64,000 nucleotides of DNA from Apteryx mantelli (Eukaryota; Chordata; Aves; Apterygiformes; Apterygidae). The DNA is taken from assembly GCF_036417845.1 (NCBI RefSeq), contig NC_089980.1:59642501-59706500 (forward strand), written 5' to 3'. The notes under the pieces were generated by a model. That model saw only the letters and a program-made list of their open reading frames with translations. It searched no databases and was not told where the DNA came from. This document shows, one piece after another, positions 37,055-64,000 of this stretch. A program made the translations under genes and the position numbers. Position 1 is the stretch's first letter; every line of letters begins with the position of its first letter.

Positions 37055-40000
37055 GTTTGCTCAAAAATAGTTTTGTTCACCTGACTACTAAAATAATGAA
37101 AATGAGAAGCTAGCTAAATTGCTGTTACTGCAAAAAAAAATTTTAACCAAAAAAAATAGATACCTGAGTTCATATTTACTTATTTTGCCTAGGGTATGTA
37201 TCTTCTTGGTTCTTTTTTGCTTTGTTTTTTAGGGGAGGGAGAAATTGTATATCTTTGCCACACTTTTCTGACATTAGATATTCAGCCCTAGAACAGTTGC
37301 TCATACCTATAGTCGCCAGTAGCAGAATTTTCTTTGAAACATAGTCAAAATATTGTCAGAAGCTGGAACTGGTGACATGTCAGAAGGGGTGTTTCCCCAC
37401 TTCTGAATAGTGGGGCTGCTATTAGAAGCTTTGTGAGTTAAGTGGTGCGTTTTTAGTGGCATGCCTTTTCGCACATCCTATGTGCTACTGGAAAACCATC
37501 ACCCTTCACCAGGGTTAATCAAGCTGATGACTGTTTGGGCCTAGCCTCAGTAAATAATAGAGGTGCTGTGTAAATTATTAAGTAACTTCTAGTATATCCA
37601 TGGGGAGAATCATTCCATATGCTCCCCAGTCTCATTGTAGTTCATAAACCATTGCCTGCCTCTGAACACCCTGCTTGCTTAGAGTTTCTCAGCAGTGCAG
37701 ATAGGCACTAAATGCATTTCAACCTAAAGTGAGTTTTTTTATTTGTTTTTTAATTTATGACTCTTGCAGGGGAGGGAGGGAAGCAAAGATGTTGATGTGT
37801 GTGTTCCTTGTTCTCTGAATCTAGCAGGCTGTATTTCAGGAGGAAGAATGGACCTGCTATTGCTGCCCCTCTGATGAGCAGTTGTGCCACCGCACTGTTT
37901 CTTTGTGGGTGGCTTGTGCAAGATGCCTTTGTGCAGATCTGAAGCAGGCTCTCCCTTTAACTCATGGGTTGGCTGTAAGGGGAAAAGTCTCCTTTCATCC
38001 TGTTGCTTGTCACTGATGTAGATAGCAAGACCTGTCTGTATTTACATGACTCTCTTATGCCACTATATTTCATGTTAACCGAGACAACACCTTTGTTTAG
38101 GGAAAATAAGAGTACAGTGGGCCTAGTTGTCTCTGGCTTATTCCAACATCTACTTGCACTCTGTTTCAAAATTGCTTGTTGAGGGCTACAATGCAGGTAA
38201 GCTTTTACAGTTGCAGTTCATAAGGAGGAGACTTTGGAAGAAAGATGACTTTGTGGTTTCTCAACTGAATGATGAAATGAGTGCACTCATGGTAATACAC
38301 ATTTCAAATGCATGGTAGCCCTCCTTTTTCTGCAAAAATAGAGGTTTGGGATGTGGAGGTGCATAATATTGGCTTCATAGCTCTTCAAATACCAGAGAGG
38401 TGTGTCAAGGGGGTCAGGGCAGAGGCTACTCATGGTAGAAGCAGCCCCTCTCCCGAGCGGTATGGAGTCTCAGCATTAGGTAGGTAATACTGATACTTCC
38501 GATGCACTGACGTGGGAGGCCGAATGGCCAAAGCAGCACTTGTGAGCTGCTGATAGCAGTAGGCTGTGATTGCTGCAATTTGATATCCTTGGGAGCTCTC
38601 AGATTAGGAGACAAAAGGGAGATTGTAAACTTGTGGGTAATTAACTCTTTTACATGGTTAAACATGTGTTGGTTTTACACAAGCAAGATCAAATGAAAAA
38701 AGAGTTGGGTATAAGAGTGTGCTGAAATGACTTCACATGGACTGCATTTAAAAGCATAAAATAGCTTGTCCATCAGGAGCTGATCAACAAACAGTGGAAA
38801 TGCTGATGCAGATTGTGTGGTCTATGGGGAGAAATAGTTCATTCTGTCTGACCAGTTGGTGCAGCAGGCAAAAAACAGACAAGCTTTTCAACATGCAGCC
38901 CCCTCAGGTGTTAGAAAGCTGTAAGGTGGTCCTTTAATGAATTGTCTATTTCCACAAATCTTGTCAACTATTTTCTTGATCTCTCACAGCTATGACAATG
39001 CTACTATTGTAAGATTGGTCTTGTAGACCAGTAGCCTGATTGAACTGTGCTCTGAATGCCTCTGTGTTGTACCAGATATTTGAGAGACATCTGCTTTTCC
39101 ATTTTTTCCTAATTTATACTCTGGGGTAGTCTTCTGGGCAAAGAAATACCAACCTTCTGCTGCCTGCAGCATTCAGGACATTCAGTAACCATTGCCATTG
39201 GTTCAAAGTGCGGTATTTCAGCCTGATTTTATTTAGGAAACCTCCTGTGTACAGTGATAAGCACCTTTCATGGGACTTAAAGGGACAGGGCACCATCTGG
39301 GATGAGGAACTCTGCTGAGATGGACGTTGCATAGCCTGTCAACCTACCTAAAGACAAAGTTTGTGTGGGCAGAGTGCCACCATGTGGCCCTTGTCCTCCT
39401 TTCACAGCAGTATTTATCAAGCCATTTACCTACCATTTGTTTATTTACGTAAAGGTGCTTGAAAAAGGAGCCTTAAGGAGGAGAAAAGAGAAAATGTTTC
39501 AATAAATAATTGTATAGCTAATCTGCATCCTGTTCCTCTAGCACAAAATACTGAGACATTGGTGTATGGTCATTTTGGGGACGGTGCTGCTTGTGGTAAC
39601 CCAAAATAGAGAAATGTTTTAGAGACTCTAGAGAGTTTTATACATTATCGAATCCGAGTACCTTAAATGAGTTAGTGGCTTCTATTTGGTACTCAGGTAG
39701 CATTAGATAAAAGAATGAGACTATGCCAGCTTAACTGGTTAATAGTAATCCAAAATTAGTGCTGAGTATTTGCATTTAATTTATAAGATTATAGGGCTTG
39801 TTTCTACATGTTGTTCTGGAAAAGCCGTTAGGTTTTAATTTCACAGCTTGCTTTAATCCTAATAACTTTTCAACTGTAGCATTATATCCTGCCACTAAGA
39901 ACATATGTGCTGCTCTGATTACGTGCCCTTCCCTATGTATGCCTGCTGCTTCTGCTCCACCGCAGCAAGACTGGGATGCGCAGGGCCTTTCCTCTCTTGC

Positions 40001-43000
40001 TGCAGTGGCTGCTGCTGCAACGTCAGCTGCTGCTGCCTCCTTTCATGTTTTCAGACAGAAAAGAATTTCTCACCTTTCTGAGCAAGTGCTGCTAGACTGC
40101 TGCTGGGGAATGTGACACCCTTGGGAATTCAAGTGGGAGACAGTGCCAGCTCAGTTCTCCCTCCTTCCATCTCCCATCCCCCAACCCCTTCACATCTCAG
40201 CTTGAAAAGATCAGTTGACCCACTTATTCCAGGGGGGCTGCAGAGTATTTAACTTGCAATGGTATTAAAATAGCTCAGAGCCTCTTCTGTTGTTGCAAGA
40301 TTGAGTGGCTTTGATTTGGAAGCCTACTGATTTATGATTCAAATGTGGAGGTCATTTGGTAGTACAGTAATAAATCACCAAAAAGCAATAACTGTAACTG
40401 GGGGGTCAGAAGAGGAGAAGAAATTGCCCCCAAAGTTTCTTTAAAGAGAATAACAAAACAGCCACCAATAGTGTATTCTTTTCAACCTCCTACAATGTCA
40501 TGTACTATATAATCATTTCAGCTAATGCTACAGTGTACTGTATATTCTCCTTTCATTCTGCTTCTGTTGCTTCTGTTTAATCGAGTTCTCTCTACTCTAA
40601 AACCAGCAGAAAACTCCCTTTAGCCAGACTACTGCCCATACAGCCTGCCAGCTTTTGGAGAAAAAACATTCCTAGGAAAATCTAGTTCTTCGTAGCATTA
40701 TGGGTTGTGTTTTGTTCTCCATACAAAGCACAATGGTGCCATCTGAACGAGGTCAGCAATGCAGAAAGTAACAAGAGTTAAGAGTGGGGATAAAAAGATG
40801 AGAAAGAGTATAATAAAAGGAAAAAAAAGAAACCTGCCAATGAGATGTAATGAGATCATTGGTGGGCCTAGTACAAAGCCCTGTATGAATACAACTTGTT
40901 TTTCATGCTACCATGACAAGCTGCCAACATTATAAAATGGTAATATATGACAGACTGACAAACACAGTTGTTAGCTCTCTTGGGTCTTTAGCCCATGTCT
41001 CACAGGACACTTTGATGCCATCCACTTTTAGGGAAGGGCTATGCTAACTACCTCATTTAATGCTTCTGCAGTTCTGCAGAAGTAGAACCAGAGTATTTCT
41101 GCTGTCATTTTACACAGAAGCTAAGGGAAGTTTATTCTGATCGAACAAGACAATGCTGCAAGCTTCACTTCCTTTGCAAAGTGGGGAAAAAAGCAGTTTT
41201 GTGCTCTAAGCTGAGGCAGTTTGTCTTTATTAAATAAGCTGTGAAGTCTGTCTGTCTCTCTCCAACCACTCCCTTTCTGCTTTTGCTGATCTAATAGCTG
41301 TCAGTGCACTGCATTTCATCACTGTGGTAACCACTTATAAATAACCAGCGTCAATAGACTCAACCCAACAGCAAATAGAGCACTGGAGCTGCAGAATGCA
41401 GAAATATTGGCTTCCTGCATAACTTGCTCTGAGCGCTATCACATATGTTCTGCTCCTTCAGGATCATCACCTCTCTCCTTATCTCACGGCCAAACCCTGG
41501 CCATGATATTGCTCTCTCTTCTTCCTCCTTCCTCCTACTCCCTCTCTTCATTCATACTTTTTTTTTCTGGTAGTTTTCAGGTAACTATGGCAACCAGCCT
41601 AAGAATTTTCAGTCTATTCATTTATTCTGAAATGTGGGTCATGTCGTTCTCACTAAGTGAAGCTGTTGTATGGGGATAACTGACTCAAACTCAGCCTTTG
41701 GTGTAAATGCAAGTACCTCCAATTACAGCAGCACTTGCACAAGCTTATGTGATGGCTGGGTCTGGACCACTGTGTAGAAATATGTAACTATACAAAGCAA
41801 GTCACTTATGATTTTGAAAGAATTTAGCCCCAAGGAAGAACTGTATTGTATCTGGCTTTAATAGGTGTTGATTTATAGGAAGGTGGGAATAGCCACATGT
41901 CAAACTTGTTGCCCTAGGGGATGTATTAACTAAAGGGGTGCCTCCTCAGAGTGGTACTGAGTGATGTGAGACTAGTAGCCTCTCACTCATTCTTAGAAGC
42001 GGACATGTGGTGCTGTGAAATCGTAAAGCTGACTCTTGGCAGAAGAGATTAGTCTCCTCAGGACTCTCATTCTGCAGATCCATTTCTGGATCTGAAATCA
42101 TGGTGCTTAAACACAGAAGGACCTCCCCATTGCCACTTGTACTAATGCCATTTGACTAGATTGTCTTATAAACACTCCTTGCTTGCACACTGAGGTCTCT
42201 TTGCCCCAGGATCACTTAAAATCTCAAGATATTTATGGTGTTTGTTCATGGGGTAAGTCATGTGAGGCAACAATTATAAGATATTTTTGTACGCATTTGA
42301 TGTTATGGGTCACCTAGGAACAAAGCACAACGCCAGCAATGTGATCAGTAACCTTTCTAATACTTTGTGTTTCTTGTAGCATAAATTGATAAACATTAGC
42401 ATCAGCTCTCAGCCAGCTTATTGCTAGGAAGAGGAACAAGCTCTAAGGTTCAAAGATCTGGCAAGTTACCGAATAGTTGATCAGGTAACTAAGCCTCTGT
42501 GAGTGCACCATGCCACAGAAAGAGATGACCTCACAAGGCTAGTTGTTAATTCCTCGTATTGGTTGTATTAGCCATGATGATCCAATACAGGCTATTATTT
42601 GTAGGTTCCCTACAAACCTTTTCAGTAGCTCATGGTGTTACTGTGGACCAAAACCAAACCTATCTACTGTGCCCACCCTTTCAGGAAACAGTTGTATTTC
42701 TGCAGTTGGCTTCTGTAGGTGTCAGCTCCCCACATCAGAGACCTAAGAATGACATCCGTTTCTGATGTTGAAGAAGTGACAGTTAGCTCTGGAAAGGTTA
42801 CCTGTCACTGTCAGTGATGCAGGCTTGTCGGAGGAGGTTCATAATCCTTGCATTTTTGGGAGCATGGGATCTCTTCAAAAAACACAAGGGCCACTCTTCT
42901 CCACTGACATACTCTCCTCCTTTCAGTGCACTTCAGAAGCTGCGTCTTTGGCATGAGACATCTGCACCAGGGAGCAGAGTTGAGATGGAGTCTCATCAAC

Positions 43001-44680
43001 TAGAATAGGCAAGTCCCTGAAACAGCCCTACATTTTCTGTTTTCTACCATAATCATCGTGGGTGTCTGTAAAAGATCTTTTACTCAGTTTTACTTAGAAC
43101 CTCTTTTGTAACCCCCTAGCTTCCACCTCCTCAGCAATATTTGTTTAAACATCCCTTTTCCTGTGATTGCCAGAAGTGAAGAATACAAAGGAGGAATATG
43201 GAATATTAGAGCCCTACAGTGTGACCCCAGCAATTGCTTTTTAAGGAATATGGGTTTACAGTTTTACAGCTGAAAGAGCTTTCAGACTGAAGTGGACAGA
43301 GAGTGCTCTATGTACGAAAAAACTGTGCCACCAACTGCACCGATTCAGCAAGCTGGCTGAATTCGTGCATTGTTCAGGAAGGCAATGTTACTCAGCAGAT
43401 TTTCTAGCTAGCTTCAAGTTTAGATGTGCAAACTAGTGAAGTCAAGAGTCAATGAAATTTGTAAGCAGACAGCAGCATAGCTTAGGAATACAGAAGCAAA
43501 CTGCAGTTTGCAAATCCATAACCCTCTCATGAAACCAGAAATCGGTCCCAAAGGCGATGTTTGTCAGCTAAAGGTAAAATAGTATTTTGTACCTGCTGTG
43601 GTGACTTCTGCTCAGAAAAAGAATTTGAGCTTTTTAGAAAAGTAGAACAAGTTTTGAATCCCACAGCCTTATCAGCCAAAATTTATCAGCATAGAAATAT
43701 TTTGTTTTTTGCCCATCTCAGGGATGTATTTTGGAGGATGGGGTGAGAGCCCTCAGAAGAGAAGTTCAAACTTTCAGATGCCTCAAAATGACTGATCAGC
43801 CCAATTAAAAATATTTTCAGATGTGACTAAAGAGATGTCTGTGTACAAAATATTGCTAGCACCAGAAGAAGTATAACTCTACCAGCAAAGTTCTGATTCA
43901 GGTCTCAAAGGCAATAAATTTTAGCTTGCTTGTATTGTCATTCTGGTATCACAACAATTCTCCTGAAATCTGAGCTAATACTTTGGCCTGAGTCCTCACT
44001 GTGTTCTGTAACCATATGAGTCTGCTTTGAGTAAAGGTATCTCTGATACAGTGGTGCTGCATTGCATGGTGTAACTTGCAGCTCTTTGCAAATCTACAGG
44101 ACTTAGGCACGTAACAGATTCCTAAGGGTATGTAATGCCTGGATTTTATTGGGAGTCAGGCATCTAAATTATTTCAGGATACAGGGCCAAAGAATCTAAG
44201 TGAGTTGCAAAAATAAGACTTAGAGTCTTATTAGAGAAGCTTAACTCCATTTACTCCATTTACTAAATGGCAGAGATATAAGCATGGTCAGCCAGAGGTG
44301 TGGAGTCCCTAATTTTAGACAACAACAAAAAAACAGCTTTGTTTTTTTTTTTAATTGAGCTGAATTAGAGATAAGAAAAATATTTAAGACACTTGTGCTG
44401 TCAGTTTCCTTCTCCTGCAAATTGTATGTCTACTGACTTTTTCTAAACACAGGCCTATTCTGAGTTGCCCGTTTTTCATGGTGACTCAATGACAATCTCA
44501 GGTGTTTCATGACTGCACAGAGCATTTAAGAACATCTGTGAAGCAGAGAAAATGGGAAAAATAAATCATGGGTAACTTTTGTCAGTGCTCTGCTGTGGAA
44601 AAAGGCAGGGAAGCACACCCAGCCCTTTGCGTGGTGCAGCAGGAAACAGCTGCAGCCCGGCAGGGCCTGCCAGGAGAGGG

Positions 44681-44755
44681 CAGCGCTGGGACGCGAACCA
44701 GTGTCCCTCGCTCCGCGGGGCTCATGTCCCACTGCCCTGCTCTGCTCTACAGCGG
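44681..44755 (-). repeat. Possible tRNA-derived SINE fragment (MIR-like)
   Basis: On the minus strand GTAGAGCAGAGCAGGGCAGT resembles the A-box side of amniote tRNA-derived SINEs, and CTGGTTCGCGTCCCAGCGCTG resembles the B box followed by the usual continuation. The match to the B-box consensus GGTTCGANNCC is good. The rest is GC-rich and worn. It is not a functional tRNA because no cloverleaf arms were evident. Confidence 0.35.
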
Positions 44756-44927
44756 CAAGACCACAGGTGTGTAACAGTAACAAAAGTGGAGTCTTTGCCA
44801 GGTGTTTAAATGCTCATATTCACTGCGCGAGCAGAAAGCCATCAGTAATCCAAAGCAGAGCCAAACATTCCTGCATAAAGTTACAGAGACTAGAAGGGTG
44901 GAACCAGATCTAATTTGTCCATGCCCA

Positions 44928-44941
44928 TCTATCTATCTATA
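44928..44941. repeat. Short (ATCT)n microsatellite
   Basis: About three and a half perfect units. It may vary in length between individuals. Confidence 0.8.
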
Positions 44942-45020
44942 CAGTGGGATGAAAGTCTTATGTTTCAAAAAAGCTCTTTTTGCATCTTTACTCTTTGCTC
45001 TTGTTTTTATATTTTGCTCT

Positions 45021-45534
45021 TGTTATAGGTAAACGTGACAAATTGACAACCACTGGGGCCGGGTTGCATAAATTCCAATTTATAAAATAATTGAGCAAGT
45101 CACAAGTAAGCAAAGCAGCGCTGGGCGGCCGGGGGGAGTCTCCTGCTCCACCAACGGCGCGCGCAACCCACCCTCACAGTCTCCTTATATGCGATTCCAG
45201 TTCCGGGTATACGGGGCACCTGCTGTAACTTCTGTGGTTGCGCCGGCTGTTGCTAGGGGGTCTTCTTCAGCCCTCTGGTGGTCGTGGGGATGAAGGCTGG
45301 AGTCTTCCTCTGCATTGTGTGCCATATTAGGCTATCTAAACTAACATTGCCGCTTCGCTAGCTCAACTCAATTTTCTCAGGCGGAGTACATGCCCCCCAC
45401 CACAGGCTGTAGGATGTTCCCACAGATGTTCCCAAGGCTGTTTCTCGCTGATGTAACAAATTAGTACATACCACAATACAAGATGTTCCCAAGGCTGTTT
45501 CTCACTTTGATGCAACAAATTAGCACATATCACA
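45021..45534 (-). mobile_element. Solo LTR of an endogenous retrovirus, minus strand, with perfect target-site duplication
   Basis: On the + strand the element starts TGTTATAGG and ends ATATCACA; on the minus strand it reads TGTGATAT...CCTATAACA, 514 bp. GCTCT flanks it exactly on both sides (45016-45020 and 45535-45539), a perfect 5-bp target-site duplication. A TATA-like TATAAGG (minus strand; 45183-45189 on +) lies mid-element. A tandem duplication of about 57 bp occupies the 5' end on the minus strand. There is no internal retroviral sequence, so it is a solo LTR. The family was not determined; the 5-bp duplication limits the possibilities but does not decide them. Confidence 0.8.
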
Positions 45535-45537
45535 GCT
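45422..45537. repeat. Imperfect tandem duplication (about 57 bp x 2) in the LTR
   Basis: AGATGTTCCCAAGGCTGTTT starts both copies (about 45423 and 45481). They continue as CTCGCTGATGTAACAAATTA and CTCACTTTGATGCAACAAAT, ending in ACCACA and ATCACA respectively. The copies differ at several positions, so the duplication is not very recent or was already variable in the family. Confidence 0.8.
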
Positions 45538-45539
45538 CT

Positions 45540-47400
45540 CACGTATGATGTGGAGTTAAGATCCATTTGCAACTAACAAGTCACCAGCAATACTTCAATG
45601 CCATCAATTCTGAGGGATACTTCAGGGACTTTTTGGAGCTAAGCTTGTATCCTCTCATTGCTTAAAGTAGCAGTCCTACCATGCCTGCTATACATAGTAT
45701 TTTTGTAGAAGTAAGCAGAAGTTGTATGTAAAGGCTGGTCCTGTCTATACTGAAATTAGGGAAGTAATGGTGAGATTCATCACCTCTAATTCATCAGAAT
45801 GAAAGTTAAGCATCTGGTCTAATCTAGTCATCTGAGCTTCCTCTATACTCAGTGGAGAGCAGCTGGCAATCTATCCCCCACTAAAATAGGTGCCTTAGGT
45901 GAGATGAATTGCCCCCTGAAAGTGCCATTCTCTCACTATGGACTGCAGTAATCTGGAAAATTACTCTTAATTTTAGGTTTAATCTTTAGACTGTGTCTAG
46001 TTAAATCTAGTCAGGGAAATGAAAACTAAAGCCATGAAGATGAAGGCCCTGATTTGGAAAATCCATCACAACAACTGCACTTTGAAGGTAGCACAGGAGA
46101 TGTGCCTATGTTATGAAGGTCTTGAACAGATCATCAGGTGGGATCTGATGCTTGTTTCTTTGAGTCTTGGGATTGCCATGAGGGAGAGTCCAGAGGAGAA
46201 CATGCTCTCTGGCCCCATGCCTGGACCCTGCAAAAGACTTCTGTGAAGGCACAACCAGTGACACCCCCTTTGCCTGCTCTTCATCACAGCCTGCAACAAC
46301 CACTCCTGGTGGTATTAGCACTTCAGAGTCCAACCCAAGCAAAGGTATGGCATTTTTGTACGTGTGTTTGGGGAGGAGGCTGGGGCAGGGGAGGGGGGCA
46401 AACTGGGGAAGAAGAGGTGCATGAGGCTTATAGCATTGGTCTCAGAGCTATAGGGAGGTGACATATATCACTGGTTTTACCACAAACAATTAGGTCTTAA
46501 AAAAGAACAGTTCTCTGGGGAACTGTGGGGGAAATCTATAAAGCAGCTAGCTAAGTCAGAAAACACATACACAGACCCTGTCCCGTGTCAGTGACTACGG
46601 TCCCAACATCTGATTAACTGCACATACGTTATGCCATGACAATACAGCCTGCCAAGGCCTCTGTGTGGAGCCCCTTCCCCTCCTCAAACGTAGTGGGTTA
46701 TGGGCTGATGATGTGGTAAGGGTGCTGCTCATATAAATACTTCATCATAACCCACCAACAGGTTGTGGGGGCATACTGGAAATGAAAGGCAGTTAGCAGC
46801 TGATGGAGCAGTCACTCATGATAACACTCCTGCTCCCTGTCTCCCTTCGCATGCCAATGTGCATGAAAAGGCACATGGTGGCCCTCCCTTAGCCCCTACA
46901 GTGAGTGCAGGGGGGTACATAGTGATGGTGGGTAGGGGGGAGAAGGTCCTGCTCCTGACACTTCCCCAGCCAGACACAATTTCCTTGGAGATCACACACA
47001 GCATCTTAAGCAGTCAGCTGAGTAGTCACTTGGGTTTATGAGGCTGGGGCTTTGCGGTAAGGCAGAACTACTTGCACGTACGTGGTAAGATCATGGCTAA
47101 AACAGGCACAGGCTCCACTGTTGTTCCAGAATAACCACATGCTCTACAGGTTATGTAGTATTTCCCATAGAGCAGATGAGCATGCAAATGCAGCAAATTA
47201 TTTTCTTCTCGGGAGTGTGATCACTAAGCAACTGTAGTTCTAACAGCAGCTTCTGTAATCATGACAATACAGTTCTTGTATTGCATACCTGCACAAAAGC
47301 CTTTTTTTAACTACCAATTTGCACTACTGAGCTAATGCAAATCACGTTTTCTGTATGCAGCCAGCTAAACCGTTTCTGAAGCAAGCAGGGAAGTCAGGGT
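45540..47400. other. Intergenic DNA upstream of SFT2D1
   Basis: No exon or repeat family was recognised. GC content rises at the right-hand end toward the CpG island. Confidence 0.5.
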
Positions 47401-47751
47401 ACGCTGCAGAAGCGCTCCCTGCGCCCTGGCGCTTCTAGCGCAGACTGCACACGCACGGCGCTCGCCGCCGCCTAACGGGCCCCCCCACGGCCGCGCCGCG
47501 GGCGCCTCCAACCCTCACCCCCAACTGTCGCCCCTCCCCGCTCCACGCGCAGGCGCGGGCCCCGCCGGCGCCTCGCGCCCAACCGCCGCTCTCCCCTCGC
47601 CTCACCGGTCACCGCCCAGCTGGGAAGCAGGGTGGGGGCGGGGCCTGGGCCTGGGGGCGGGGCGCGGTGACGGTTGGGTGTCCTCGTGACGTCCGGTGGG
47701 GCCTTCGGCCCGGCGGAGTGGAGCGGCCTCGAGTCCTGCCTGAGCGACAGG

Positions 47752-63564
<15,813 letters not shown>

Positions 63565-64000
63565 ACGCTGTTCAACTTCTTCATCAGTGACCTAGATGGA
63601 GGGACAGAGTGCACCCTCAGCAAGTTTGCTGATGATACAAAACTGGGAGGAGTGGCTGAGACACCACAGGGCTGTGCTGCCAGTCAGAGGGACCTCAACA
63701 GGCTGGAGAGGTGGGCAGAGAGGAACCTCTTGAAGTTCAACAAAGGGAAGTGCAGGGTCCTGCACCTGGGGAGGAATAACCCCATGCAGCAGTAGAGGTT
63801 GGGGGCTGACCTGCTGGAAAGCAGCTCTGCGGAGAAGGACCTGGGGGTCCTGGTGAACAAGTTGACTGTGAACCAGCAATGTGCCCTTGTAGCAGAGAAG
63901 GCCAATGGTATCCTGGGGTGCATTAGGAAGAGCATTGCCAGCAGGTCGAGGGAGGTGATTCTTCCCTTCTACTCAGCCCTGGTGAGGCCACATCTGGAGC
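63565..64000 (+). mobile_element. CR1 LINE, plus strand, cut by the window edge
   Basis: From about 63565 the + strand encodes the second half of the CR1 reverse transcriptase: [20 protein letters not shown], then ADDTKLGG with the catalytic A-D-D motif, [20 protein letters not shown] and [13 protein letters not shown] stop (63793-63795) interrupts it. The same frame then resumes with [23 protein letters not shown] and LVRPHLE to the edge. The reading frame is otherwise well preserved, so this copy is younger than the other LINE remnants in the window. It is 5'-truncated. Confidence 0.92.

Larger units (their letters stand above)
37055..45020. other. Intergenic DNA between the two solo LTRs
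   Basis: No gene was recognised. Open frames are short and motif-free. Contents noted are a CTG/GCT-rich patch near 39990-40040, a possible tRNA-derived SINE fragment at 44681-44755 and a short (ATCT)n run at 44928-44941. Confidence 0.5.

Noticed and set aside
44681-44755. Functional tRNA gene on the minus strand
   Set aside because: Only the B-box-like part is convincing. Acceptor and anticodon arms do not pair, so a SINE fragment is more likely.

Overview
The window is vertebrate nuclear DNA, most likely from a bird. The evidence is two recognisable protein-coding genes split by GT-AG introns, a CpG island at each start, bird-type CR1 LINE copies with one that looks recent, older CR1/L3-like and MIR remnants, and endogenous-retrovirus LTRs. 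No L1 or Alu was seen. A turtle or crocodile is not strictly excluded; the fairly short introns and relatively fresh CR1 favour a bird. The species cannot be named from the sequence.

Layout: (1) 1-21.7 kb is intergenic. It holds two decayed CR1-like LINEs (about 10.95-12.4 kb and 20.15-20.87 kb) and a strongly deleted retroviral element (18471-19035). (2) 21.7-22.0 kb is a 306-bp CA-rich simple repeat that abuts a CpG island. (3) 22.4-35.4 kb is MPC1, complete, on the + strand. Five coding exons encode a 107-residue mitochondrial pyruvate carrier subunit. Exon 2 is inferred to be only 4 nt long (28236-28239), and intron 4 appears to use a GC donor. (4) 35.4-47.4 kb is intergenic and contains two solo LTRs (36552-37054 and 45021-45534) with target-site duplications. 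(5) 47.4-48.3 kb is a second CpG island. From 47752 SFT2D1 runs on the + strand to the right edge. Four coding exons (residues 1-105) are present; the remaining exons lie beyond the window. Its introns contain a MIR SINE, a possible inverted tRNA-like repeat, a 1.9-kb CR1 on the minus strand and the start of another CR1 on the plus strand.

The two genes are unrelated in function: pyruvate import into mitochondria, and a Golgi/endosome-localised SFT2 membrane protein. They lie head to tail in the same order and orientation I recall from human 6q27. Each has its own CpG-island promoter, so nothing suggests co-transcription.

The strongest unusual signal is the MPC1 microexon. Without it, exon 1 joins exon 3 out of frame and meets a stop after six codons. 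With it, the reading frame and the conserved S-T-H-F-W-G segment are restored exactly. No novel multi-gene system was found.
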